From assembly GCA_029862925.1 (NCBI GenBank), contig JAOTWJ010000013.1, forward strand, positions 1 to 40,518: a DNA stretch of 40,518 bases, written 5' to 3'. The notes beneath the pieces are model-generated. The model saw only the letters and a program-made list of their open reading frames with translations. It was not told where the DNA came from and made no database searches. Below, piece after piece: positions 33,262 to 40,518 of the stretch. Each line of letters starts with the position of its first letter. Position 1 is the first letter of the stretch. The position numbers were made by a program, and so were the translations under genes. This stretch comes from Gemmatimonadota bacterium (GTDB lineage Bacteria > Gemmatimonadota > Gemmatimonadetes > Gemmatimonadales > GWC2-71-9).

Positions 33262-33749
33262 CCGCGGGCGTCGTACTGCTGCTCGCCGCCGGCACGGCCC
33301 ACGCGCAACTCCCGGTCCCGACCGCGCGGCCTCCCCGGGCGGACACCGTCAGCGCGCGCGACACGGTCAAGGTGCCGCCCTTCCGCATCCAGCCCCCCAT
33401 CTCTCCCCTCGGGGCCTTCGCCCGCTCGATGCTCCTGCCGGGATGGGGGCAGGCCGTGCTCGGGCGGCGCGTGACCGGGGCGGTGTTCGTGTTCTGGGAG
33501 GGCATTACGCTCACGATGACCCTCAAGGCCGCGCACCAGCTCGGCTATCTCGAGGACATCGGTGACGTGGAACGCGTGGAGTCCAAGAAACAGGAGATCC
33601 AGGATTGGGCCGTGATGCTGGTCTTCAATCACCTCGTCGCCGGGGCCGAGGCGTTCGTGTCCGCCTACCTCTGGGACTTCCCGGTCGAGCTCGACACCCG
33701 GACCCTCGGAGACGGGGCCGTCGGGCTGGGCCTGCGCGTTCGGTACTGA
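33249..33749 (+). CDS. Exported DUF5683 domain protein
   Basis: 166 residues with a signal peptide (cleavage expected after AHA near residue 19). A Pro-rich segment precedes the DUF5683-like core: GAFARSMLLPGWGQAVLGRR (about 56-75) then membrane-like helices VTGAVFVFWEGITLTMTL and VFNHLVAGAEAFVSAYLWDF. Such proteins are common in Bacteroidetes- and Gemmatimonadota-like genomes; function unknown. ATG at 33249 overlaps the lipid kinase by 13 bp. It ends 1 bp before the convergent lpxH. Confidence 0.8.
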   Translation: MRGLTAGVVLLLAAGTAHAQLPVPTARPPRADTVSARDTVKVPPFRIQPPISPLGAFARSMLLPGWGQAVLGRRVTGAVFVFWEGITLTMTLKAAHQLGYLEDIGDVERVESKKQEIQDWAVMLVFNHLVAGAEAFVSAYLWDFPVELDTRTLGDGAVGLGLRVRY

Positions 33750-33750
33750 C

Positions 33751-34482
33751 TCAGGGGAACGAGCGCAGCGCCGGTCCGTCCGCCGTGATCAGGGCGTAGC
33801 GGCCGCGCTCCAGAAACGCGCCGGGGTTGAGGTACCACCGTCCCGGCGCGACCTCCTCGAGGGCGGGCCGGTGGGTGTGGCCAAGCACGAGCAGTTCCAC
33901 CTCCGGGTGGTCGGCGAGATACGCCCGCGCCCACGCGGCCTGCGCGGCGGCCGCCCGCGCCAGCACCGTCTCGTCGCGCGTACTCTCGGCCAGCGTTCCC
34001 GACATGGCGTCCACCAGGCGGACCCCGAGATCGGGATGCAGCCAGCGGAACAGCGCCGCGGTGGCGGGCCATCGCGTGACGCGGTGCATGAGGCGCGCGC
34101 TCCGATGCCGCTCCGCCAGGCCGTCCCCGTGGGCGACGTACGCCCGCCGCCCGGCGAGCGCAAGGGACGTCCCGTCGGGGTGGAACGCCGCGCCGAGTTC
34201 CCGCTGCCAGAAGTCGCCGCCCCAGCGGTCGTGGTTGCCGCCGGTGAGCGTGAGCCGCACCCCGGCCCGGCGCAACCGGTCGAGCGCACTGAGCACGGGG
34301 AACGCCCGGCGCGGAATCACGGCGCGATACTCGAACCAGAAATCGAACAGGTCCCCGTTGATCACGAGGTGTCCCGCGAGCGCGGGCACGGCGTCGAGAA
34401 ACCGGTGGAACGCGTCGGTCACCTCGGGCGGGGCCTGCCCGAGGTGGGCATCGCTCACGACGGCGACCGCATCGCTGGGCAC
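33751..34482 (-). CDS. lpxH: UDP-2,3-diacylglucosamine pyrophosphatase LpxH-like
   Basis: 243 residues; a calcineurin-like phosphoesterase that cleaves UDP-2,3-diacylglucosamine to lipid X in lipid A synthesis. Metal motifs: SDAHLG (10-15), NGDLFDFWFEY (Asp44), GGNHDRW (81-87), HGDG (118-121) and GHTHRP (201-206). The FDFWFEY stretch is characteristic of LpxH-type enzymes. The start is GTG at 34482, with a TATACT -10 element 7 nt upstream and no Shine-Dalgarno site. LpxH-type enzymes imply lipopolysaccharide and hence an outer membrane. It could be a related phosphoesterase, so the substrate call is somewhat less sure than the fold. Confidence 0.85.
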   Translation of the reverse strand: MPSDAVAVVSDAHLGQAPPEVTDAFHRFLDAVPALAGHLVINGDLFDFWFEYRAVIPRRAFPVLSALDRLRRAGVRLTLTGGNHDRWGGDFWQRELGAAFHPDGTSLALAGRRAYVAHGDGLAERHRSARLMHRVTRWPATAALFRWLHPDLGVRLVDAMSGTLAESTRDETVLARAAAAQAAWARAYLADHPEVELLVLGHTHRPALEEVAPGRWYLNPGAFLERGRYALITADGPALRSFP

Positions 34483-34489
34483 GGGTCGC

Positions 34490-34497
34490 AGTATATT
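34490..34497. promoter_or_regulatory. Overlapping divergent -10 elements between lpxH and the YbgC-like gene
   Basis: AGTATATT reads TATATT on the plus strand (34492-34497), 30 nt before the ATG at 34528, and TATACT on the minus strand (34495-34490), 7 nt before the lpxH GTG. The two -10 elements share four base pairs, so only one polymerase could open at a time. No convincing -35 is seen on either side. Confidence 0.45.
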
Positions 34498-34527
34498 GGG
34501 GGGCGCCGTCCGACGCTACGCATCGCC

Positions 34528-34950
34528 ATGTCTGGAACTACGAGCATCGACGTCACCGTCCGCTACGCCGAGACGGATCAAATGGGTCTGGCGTACCACG
34601 CGAACTACCTCGTGTGGTGCGACATCGCCCGGACGGAGTACTTGCGGGAGCGCGGTCTGAGCTACCGGACCATGGAGGCGGACGGGTTGCTCCTGGCTGT
34701 CGTCGAGGCGGAGGTACGCTATCGGGCGTCCGCACGCTACGACGACCGGTTGCGGATTGCGTGCTGGGTGCGCGACGTTTCGTCGCGCCGGGTGGAGTTC
34801 GGCTATGCGATGGAGCACGCCCCGTCGGGCCGGCCGGTCGCCACCGCCCGCACGGCGCTCATGGCCCTCGATGCCACCTATGCCATCACCAGGATACCAG
34901 TGGAGATTCGTGCCGCGCTCGAGCCCATCCCGGATCCGGTCCGCCTGTAG
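34528..34950 (+). CDS. YbgC/FcbC-type acyl-CoA thioesterase (hot-dog fold)
   Basis: 140 residues of the 4-hydroxybenzoyl-CoA thioesterase family. VRYAETDQMGLAYHANYLVW holds the catalytic Asp17 and the Y-H-A-N-Y motif (23-27), followed by TEYLRERGLSYRTMEADG and VEAEVRYRASARYDDRLRI. YbgC proteins hydrolyse acyl-CoA or acyl-ACP and in proteobacteria are the first gene of the tol-pal operon. Here the gene is also first in an envelope cluster. Its 3' end overlaps the next gene by 41 bp. Confidence 0.9.
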   Translation: MSGTTSIDVTVRYAETDQMGLAYHANYLVWCDIARTEYLRERGLSYRTMEADGLLLAVVEAEVRYRASARYDDRLRIACWVRDVSSRRVEFGYAMEHAPSGRPVATARTALMALDATYAITRIPVEIRAALEPIPDPVRL

Positions 34951-36958
34951 CGCCGCGCTGCTCGTGGCGGCCGTCGTCCCGGGTGCGGCCGCGCGCGCCC
35001 AGGATCCGGCGATCGTGGAAGTGCTGGCGACCGTCCTCCAGGCGGAAGACGCGCGCCGGTTCGACGCGGCCCTGCTGACGGGCGCCGCCCGGCACGCCGA
35101 TCCGGGCGTGCGCCAGGTCGCCGCGCTGGCCGTCGGGCGGATCGGGGACCGGGCCGGGACCGACCTCCTGCTGGAAATGCTCCGGGATCCCGACAGCACG
35201 GTGCAGCGCAGTGTGGCGTTCGCGCTGGGGCTTCTGGCGGACGAGCGGGCGTTGCCCACGCTGCGCGAGCTGGTGGTCAACACGCCGCCCGATCGGCAGC
35301 ACGACGTCCACGCCGAGGCGATGACCGCCATTACCAAGCTCGGGGGCACCGGGGCCGCCGCCGCCGTGCGCGAGGTGCTCGGGCCGTGGGTGTCGCGCGC
35401 GGCCTCGACCGTTCCCCCCGTGAGCGTCGACGCGGCGCTGACCGATGCCTGGCGGCTCGGGGCCGAGGCGCCCGTCGAGCTGCTGATCGAGTTCACGGTG
35501 TCTCCCGTGCGGCGCGTGAAACTGGGCGCGATCTACTCGCTCGCCCGGCTCCGGCCGCCGGCCGCATCGGACGTGCTGCTACTGGCGAGCGACGATGCCG
35601 ATGCCGAGGTGCGTGCTTACGCCGTGCGCGCGCTCACGGCGAGCTACGCCGATACCACCGGGCTCGACCGGTCGGCGCTCGCCGCCCGCGTCCGGCGCCT
35701 GGTGTCGGACGAGGATGCGCACGTGCGGATCAACGCCCTGCGAAGCCTCGGCACCTATCGTGACAGCGCCCTCGTCACCACCGCCGGCGATCGGGTCGCG
35801 GACGGCGATCTGGGCGTGCGCGTGCAGGCGGTGCTGACCCTCGGTGACCTCGGGGGCGCGGCCGCCGGGGCGGCCCTGCGCGACCAAGTCGGGCGCCGGC
35901 CGTTCGCCGTGCGCCGAGCCGCGCTCATCGGCCTGGCCCGCGTGGCGGGAACCGCGGCGCTCGATCTCGTCGGCGAGTGGCTGGCGAACCCCGACTGGAC
36001 GTTCCGCTTGGCGGGCGCCGAGGCCCTGGGCCACATCCCCAAAGACACGGTCATCCCGTGGCTCACGTATCTCACGCAGGACGAGGATCCGCGCGTCGCC
36101 GCCGTGGCCCTCACGAGCCTCGCCGCCGTGGGGCCCGACACGGCGACTGTGTGGTCCCGGCAGCTCATCACCCATCGCGACGCGGTGGTGCGCGCCGCGG
36201 CCGCCGACCGCCTCGCCGCGGCGGCCAACCCGGCCGACATCGATCGGCTCGTCGCCGGGTTCCGGCTGGCGCTGCGTGACTCCATTGCCGACGCGCGCAT
36301 CGGGATCGTCACGGCGCTCGGCCGGATCGCGGAGCGCGGGTTCGCCGAGCGCGTGGCGGTCGAAGACCGGTTTCTCGCCGCCTTCCCCACGGTCGACGAC
36401 TATCTCGTGCGGCGGGCCGCGCTCGAACGGTTCCCCGAGGCCGCCCGGCGCTGGGGTCCCCCCACGCCCATCGAAACGGGACGCGGCCTGCAGGACTACC
36501 GCGAAATCGCGCGGCGGTCCCTCACCGGGGCCGGCGGCGGTCAGACCCTCATCGTGGATACCGACCGCGGCCGCATCACGATCGACCTGTTCGCGCGGGA
36601 TGCTCCGATCTCCGTGACGGTCTTCCTCCAGTTCGTGGACCAGCGCGTGTTCGACGGCACGCTGTGGCATCGCGTGGTGCCCAACTTCGTGATTCAGGGC
36701 GGGGACCCCCGCGGCGACGGGTGGGGCGGACCGGGCGTCGTGCTGCGCGACGAGGTGAACCGGAATCGCTATCAACGTGGCACGGTGGGACTCGCGTTGT
36801 CGGGCCCCGATACGGGCGGCAGCCAGTTCTTCATCACGCACAGCCCCCAGCCGCATCTCGACGGGATCTATACGGTCATCGGCCGGGTAATCTCCGGCAT
36901 GGACGTCGTGGACCTGACGACCCAGGGCGACCGGATCCGCTCCATCCGCCGCCAGTGA
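34910..36958 (+). CDS. Exported HEAT-repeat protein fused to a cyclophilin-type peptidyl-prolyl isomerase
   Basis: 682 residues. A signal peptide (basic PRSSPSRIRS, then AALLVAAVVPGAA, cleavage after ARA) directs it out of the cytoplasm. Residues about 35-530 are HEAT-like helical repeats, such as DPGVRQVAALAVGRIGD, DSTVQRSVAFALGLLAD, DAEVRAYAVRALTASY, DAHVRINALRSLG and DPRVAAVALTSLAAVG. A cyclophilin domain occupies about 543-680: GRITIDLFARDAP, LWHRVVPNFVIQGGD (catalytic Arg and QGG), and GSQFFITHSPQPHLDG. The Trp of human CypA (WLDG) is His here. The start is GTG at 34910, with GGAG 5 nt upstream; it overlaps the YbgC-like gene by 41 bp. The stop overlaps the next start as GTGA. A periplasmic folding factor with a scaffold is inferred. 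Confidence 0.88.
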   Translation: MPRSSPSRIRSACSAALLVAAVVPGAAARAQDPAIVEVLATVLQAEDARRFDAALLTGAARHADPGVRQVAALAVGRIGDRAGTDLLLEMLRDPDSTVQRSVAFALGLLADERALPTLRELVVNTPPDRQHDVHAEAMTAITKLGGTGAAAAVREVLGPWVSRAASTVPPVSVDAALTDAWRLGAEAPVELLIEFTVSPVRRVKLGAIYSLARLRPPAASDVLLLASDDADAEVRAYAVRALTASYADTTGLDRSALAARVRRLVSDEDAHVRINALRSLGTYRDSALVTTAGDRVADGDLGVRVQAVLTLGDLGGAAAGAALRDQVGRRPFAVRRAALIGLARVAGTAALDLVGEWLANPDWTFRLAGAEALGHIPKDTVIPWLTYLTQDEDPRVAAVALTSLAAVGPDTATVWSRQLITHRDAVVRAAAADRLAAAANPADIDRLVAGFRLALRDSIADARIGIVTALGRIAERGFAERVAVEDRFLAAFPTVDDYLVRRAALERFPEAARRWGPPTPIETGRGLQDYREIARRSLTGAGGGQTLIVDTDRGRITIDLFARDAPISVTVFLQFVDQRVFDGTLWHRVVPNFVIQGGDPRGDGWGGPGVVLRDEVNRNRYQRGTVGLALSGPDTGGSQFFITHSPQPHLDGIYTVIGRVISGMDVVDLTTQGDRIRSIRRQ

Positions 36959-39795
36959 GTCGCGCCGTGCGTGATTCTCTCGTCGTGTGGACCCTGGCGG
37001 CCGTGGCGCTGAGCGTGTCCCCGGCGGCAGCCCAGATCAATTACTTCGGCCAGAACAAGATCCAGTACCGGGATTTCGAGTGGCAGGTGCTGCGGGGCGA
37101 GCACGTCGACCTCTACTTCTATCCGGAGGAAGACGAGCTCGCGCGTCTTGCGCTGGTCTACGCGGAGGAGAGCTTCGCCGTCCTGGAACGGAAGTTCGGG
37201 CACACTCCGCCGCGCCGTATCCCCGTCATCATCTACGCCTCCCATTCCGACTTCGAGCAGACCAACGTGCTTCCCTTCGTGCCGCCCGAGGGCATTCTGG
37301 GCGTCACCGAGTTCCTCAAGCGGCGGGTCGCGGTCCCGTTCCAGGGGAGCTACGCCGAGTTCCGCCACACGATCCGCCACGAGCTCGTGCACGCGTTCCA
37401 GTTGAGCGTCGCAGCGGAGCGCTTCGAGCGGTTCCCCCGGGGCAGTCGGCCCACGCTGCCGCTCTGGTGGTCCGAAGGCCTGGCGGAGTTCTGGTCGGGC
37501 GGGGAAGACACGCGCGACGAGATGGTGCTCCGCGAGCTGACCATTTCGGGGGTGCTGCCGTCGCTCCAGCAGCTCACCTGGATCTTCGGCGGCGTCGTGT
37601 ACCCGCTGGGGGGGGCGATTCACCGCTGGCTGGCGGAGACGTACGGCGACTGGCGCGTGCAGGTCCTGTACCGCGACCTGTGGAAATACGACTCGTTCGA
37701 GCAGGCGATCGAGGCCGTCTACGGCCTGCGGTTCGACGAGCTGAATGACCGGTATCAGCACGAGTTCCGCCAGCGCTACTTCCCGGCCGTCGCCGCACGC
37801 GAGCCGATGGGACTCACCGCGTGGCGACTCGCCGACCTGGCCATCAAGCCGGTCGCCTATCGCAGCCCGGACGACTCGAGCGCGCAGGTGCTCTATTTGT
37901 CCCCCCGCAACGGCTACATGTCGATCTACGCCACGGCGCTCGACCGGCCGGGCGAAGGCCGGCCGGTGGTGCGGGGCCAGCGGTCGCCGGAGTTCGAGTC
38001 GTTCCATCCGTTTGCCTCCCGGCTCGACGTGCGCGACGGCGTCGCGGTGTTCACGTCCAAGTACCTGGAGCGGGATGCCCTGTTCTTTTGGGACCTCACG
38101 GCCAACCGGGTCGTCGGGCGGTATCAGTTCCCGGACCTGGTCTCGGCCCTGTCACCCGCCTGGGCGCCCGACGGGCGGAGTGTCGTGTTCAGCGGGCTCA
38201 CCGTGTCCGGCATCTCGGACCTGTACCGCCTGCGGCTTCCCGAGGGCACGCTCGAGCATCTGACACAGGATCGCTACCAGGATCTGGATCCGACGTTCGC
38301 GGCCGACGGGCGCACGATCGTGTTCGCCTCCGACCGGACGCCGTTCGGGGCGGAGGGCGCCCTCAACCTGTTCCGCCTGGACGTCGAGAGCGGCGCGATC
38401 GACTACCTCACGTACGGACCGTGGCGCGACGAAGGGCCGCGCCGGGCGGGCGACGGCCGGATCTACTTCGCGTCCGACCGCGGCGGCGTCTACGACGTCT
38501 ACTCGGTTGATTCGCTCGGGAACGGCCGGCAGGAAACCCGCACGCTCTCCGGGGCCTTCGATCCGCAGTGGGTCGAGCCGGAGCAAGCGCTCGTCTACGC
38601 GGGGTTCCACGAGCTGTCGTTCGGGATCTTCCGGGCCCGGCCGGACGACCTCGCCGATCCGGTCACGTTCGCGCTGGCGCCCGAGCGGACGCCGCCGGGC
38701 TGGCCGTGGCCCGAGCTCACCGACTCGCCTTACGCGCGCGCCGACCCGACCCGCTACGAGCGGCGGTTCTCCCTCGACTTCGCCGCCGGCGATGCCGTGG
38801 TGGCTCCGGGCGTGGGCGCGGCGGCCGGCGCGCTGTTCCTTTTCTCCGACTTCCTGTCGGATCACCTCCTCTTCCTGAGTCTCACGTCGTTTCAGCAGAG
38901 TCAACTGGGGAATTTCCTCGAGAACTTCAGCGGGTCGGCGTTCTATCTGAATCAGAAACGCCGGCTCAACTGGGGCGCCGGCGCCTTCCGGCTGCGGGGC
39001 GTGTTCTACGAGGGGGATTTCGAGACCATCTACGAGGAGACGTCGTTCGGCGGCTTCGCGGTGGCGCGCTGGCCGTTCTCCCGCTTCTCGCGGGTGGAGG
39101 CGCAGCTTCGACTCGAGCGGTCCGACCGGTTCGATCTGGTGGGCGGGGATCCGGAGGAGCCACGGCGCGTGGGCTGGCTCGCGTCCAACTACGTGAGCCT
39201 CGTGCGCGACAACTCGCTGTGGCTCGCGACCGGACCCATCGACGGCGAGCGACGCAACCTCACGGTGGGCGTGACGAACGATCTCTCCAACGGGCGGTTC
39301 GACTCCTGGCTCGTGAACGCCGATCAACGACGTTACTTCCGGCTGGGACAGCGCTCGAGCGCGGCGGTGCGGCTCTACGGGTATCTCTCCGAGGGACGGC
39401 GCCCGCGACGCATTTCCATCGGCGGCTCGTGGGGGTTGCGCGGGTACCCGCGCTTCGGCGGCGTGTCCGGCACGCGGGCGTTCCTGGTCAACACCGAGCT
39501 TCGCTTCCCGCTGTCGACGTTCCTCGCCATCGGGTTCCCCTTTGGGGAAGTCCGCTTCCCCGGCGTGCAGGGCGCGCTGTTCAACGATCTCGGCGGGGCG
39601 TGGACCGACGGGACCACCGGGCGTGGCGTGCTCGGCAGTGCGGGGTTCGGGCTGCGCATGGCGGTCCTGTTCCCGCTCGTGCTGCGGCTCGACGTCGGCT
39701 GGCGCTACGCGTTCGGCAACACGCAGCTCTACTCGCTGCCCGATTTCAGTCGGGACCGCAGCTTCGTGGACTTCTTCTTCGGCTTTAACTACTGA
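36955..39795 (+). CDS. Peptidase MA-like domain + PD40 propeller + Omp85-type barrel fusion
   Basis: 946 residues. A signal peptide (about 5-25, ending SPAAAQ) leads to a metallopeptidase-like domain (about 30-280): the zinc motif is His142-Glu143-Leu-Val-His146 (HELVH) with the third ligand Glu174 in WWSEGLAEFW, as in peptidase MA/gluzincins. Residues about 290-560 hold TolB-like PD40 propeller blades (SPAWAPDGRSVVFSG, DPTFAADGRTIVFASD, DGRIYFASDRGG). From about 590 the protein is beta-rich with amphipathic strands and ends in a bacterial surface antigen/Omp85 region: GGSWGLRGYPRFGG at about 823-836 (the L6-loop xRGY motif), NTELRFPL, and the aromatic C-terminus FGFNY. It is probably an outer-membrane barrel with a soluble periplasmic protease and propeller. 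Start GTG 36955 couples to the HEAT-cyclophilin stop; GTG 36967 is an alternative. Confidence 0.85.
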   Translation: MSRAVRDSLVVWTLAAVALSVSPAAAQINYFGQNKIQYRDFEWQVLRGEHVDLYFYPEEDELARLALVYAEESFAVLERKFGHTPPRRIPVIIYASHSDFEQTNVLPFVPPEGILGVTEFLKRRVAVPFQGSYAEFRHTIRHELVHAFQLSVAAERFERFPRGSRPTLPLWWSEGLAEFWSGGEDTRDEMVLRELTISGVLPSLQQLTWIFGGVVYPLGGAIHRWLAETYGDWRVQVLYRDLWKYDSFEQAIEAVYGLRFDELNDRYQHEFRQRYFPAVAAREPMGLTAWRLADLAIKPVAYRSPDDSSAQVLYLSPRNGYMSIYATALDRPGEGRPVVRGQRSPEFESFHPFASRLDVRDGVAVFTSKYLERDALFFWDLTANRVVGRYQFPDLVSALSPAWAPDGRSVVFSGLTVSGISDLYRLRLPEGTLEHLTQDRYQDLDPTFAADGRTIVFASDRTPFGAEGALNLFRLDVESGAIDYLTYGPWRDEGPRRAGDGRIYFASDRGGVYDVYSVDSLGNGRQETRTLSGAFDPQWVEPEQALVYAGFHELSFGIFRARPDDLADPVTFALAPERTPPGWPWPELTDSPYARADPTRYERRFSLDFAAGDAVVAPGVGAAAGALFLFSDFLSDHLLFLSLTSFQQSQLGNFLENFSGSAFYLNQKRRLNWGAGAFRLRGVFYEGDFETIYEETSFGGFAVARWPFSRFSRVEAQLRLERSDRFDLVGGDPEEPRRVGWLASNYVSLVRDNSLWLATGPIDGERRNLTVGVTNDLSNGRFDSWLVNADQRRYFRLGQRSSAAVRLYGYLSEGRRPRRISIGGSWGLRGYPRFGGVSGTRAFLVNTELRFPLSTFLAIGFPFGEVRFPGVQGALFNDLGGAWTDGTTGRGVLGSAGFGLRMAVLFPLVLRLDVGWRYAFGNTQLYSLPDFSRDRSFVDFFFGFNY

Positions 39796-40511
39796 TGCGG
39801 CAAGACGTTGTGCTTGACCGGTCTCGGTGGCGCTCCTATTATCCGCTGGTCGTCGCGGCACTGGTGGGCGCGGGGTGTACCCCGCGCCTGACGAGTATCG
39901 CCCCGGTCGACCTCGTCCCGATCCCGGCGGATAGCGCAGCCGGGTGGGCGCGCGCGTTTCGCCCCGCGGCGCCCCTGCAGTATGAGTTGCGCTGGCGGTT
40001 CGAGAATCGGCAGGGCCGGTCCGCCGGGCGAGCGACCGTGCGGTACGCGCCGCCGGACACGGTGCGGTTCGACTACCGCGGACCGTTCGGGCGGTCCGGC
40101 AGTGCGGTCGTGGTGGGGGGGGAGGCGGTGTGGGCCGAGCCGGAAGGGGATTTCCGGAGCCTGATCCCGGTCGCCCCGGTCTTCTGGGCTGCGCTGGGTG
40201 TCACGCTGCCCCCGCCGGCCGAGGCGATGGTGTACGGGCGGGACGGACCACGGCGACGCGCCTGGCGGTACGTTGACGGGAACGAGGCGATCGATTTCAT
40301 CCACCTGCGGGAGCAGTCGCGGTTCCTGGCCGAGCTGCGACGCGACGACCGGATCGCCGGCGTGGCCGATGTGGAGCTGGCGGCGGCGTCGCGCGCGCCC
40401 GTCGGCGCCGTCATGCGCTTCCCCGCGGACGGCTCGCGCCTCTCGTTTACCGTCACCTCCATCGACACGGTGGCGTCCCATCCGCCGGAGACGTGGATCA
40501 GGGAGCCCTAG
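39795..40511 (+). CDS. Putative outer-membrane lipoprotein (LolB/DUF4292-like)
   Basis: 238 residues. The signal YYPLVVAALVGAGC carries a lipobox with Cys28. The mature part (LQYELRWRFENRQGRSAGRATVRYAPPDTVRFDYRG in pieces, VVVGGEAVWAEPEGD) resembles the beta-sheet half-barrel of LolB/LolA-like or DUF4292 lipoproteins, which bind lipids or lipoproteins. I rate this as fold-level similarity only. The C-terminal half (RAWRYVDGNEAIDF, LSFTVTSIDTVA) continues the beta pattern. Its ATG overlaps the stop of the peptidase-barrel gene (TGATG), so it is part of the same cluster. Seven bases follow to the window end. Confidence 0.78.
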   Translation: MRQDVVLDRSRWRSYYPLVVAALVGAGCTPRLTSIAPVDLVPIPADSAAGWARAFRPAAPLQYELRWRFENRQGRSAGRATVRYAPPDTVRFDYRGPFGRSGSAVVVGGEAVWAEPEGDFRSLIPVAPVFWAALGVTLPPPAEAMVYGRDGPRRRAWRYVDGNEAIDFIHLREQSRFLAELRRDDRIAGVADVELAAASRAPVGAVMRFPADGSRLSFTVTSIDTVASHPPETWIREP

Positions 40512-40518
40512 CGCCGTT

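Noticed and set aside
37378-37392. HELVH as a chance match in the barrel fusion protein
   Set aside because: The rejected idea is that it is chance: the motif is followed 28 residues later by WWSEGLAEFW, the expected third-ligand segment, so I kept the peptidase call.

Overview
The window is very GC-rich and almost entirely coding. It has short intergenic gaps (the longest is about 180 bp), many ATGA/GTGA/TGATG stop-start overlaps, and frequent GTG starts. The genes describe a diderm heterotroph: LpxH (lipid A), lipoproteins with lipoboxes, an Omp85-type beta-barrel, a Bacteroidetes-style GlmU-like protein, a DUF5683 protein and HEAT-repeat secreted proteins. My best guess is Gemmatimonadota or a close relative. 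This rests on gene content and style, not on a database search. I see no insertion sequence, prophage, CRISPR array or rRNA. The only RNA gene is a selenocysteine tRNA. The region is chromosomal and mostly core.

Layout. 1-1335 is the 3' part of groEL, closed by a strong terminator hairpin. 1462-2981 (minus) holds a small lipoprotein and a DUF1028 protein. 3160-6886 (plus) holds a small secreted protein, a HEAT-repeat protein and an HD-GYP protein; the last two share an N-terminal module. 6816-10227 (minus) is a compact operon: Roadblock protein, mannose-1-phosphate guanylyltransferase, GlmU-like protein, metallo-beta-lactamase-fold protein. 10331-15592 (plus) holds a lipoprotein, serS, an orphan histidine kinase and a UvrD/PcrA helicase. 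15654-17059 (minus) holds a phospholipase C-like exported protein and a membrane-anchored coiled-coil protein. 17209-19259 (plus) is murA-pgeF. 19340-26767 is the rimP-nusA-L7Ae-infB-DUF503-rbfA-truB-ribF translation/transcription operon. 26794-33749 holds secD-secF-tatD-fhs-ridA-tRNA-Sec-lipid kinase-DUF5683. 33751-34482 (minus) is lpxH. 34528-40511 (plus) is an envelope cluster: YbgC-like thioesterase, exported HEAT-cyclophilin fusion, peptidase/beta-propeller/Omp85-barrel fusion, and an outer-membrane lipoprotein.

Points that stand out. MurA has Asp in place of the usual catalytic Cys, which predicts fosfomycin insensitivity. The tRNA-Sec gene is packed into a protein-coding operon. The rimP-nusA operon has a near-consensus promoter followed at once by a hairpin and a run of eight T, which looks like a leader attenuator. 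Several promoters of the form TTGAC-17/18-TAxxxT lie only 6-14 nt from start codons that lack a Shine-Dalgarno sequence, suggesting leaderless transcripts. The best candidate for a poorly described system is the 34.5-40.5 kb envelope cluster, with a HELVH metallopeptidase domain, PD40 propeller and Omp85-like barrel in one polypeptide.
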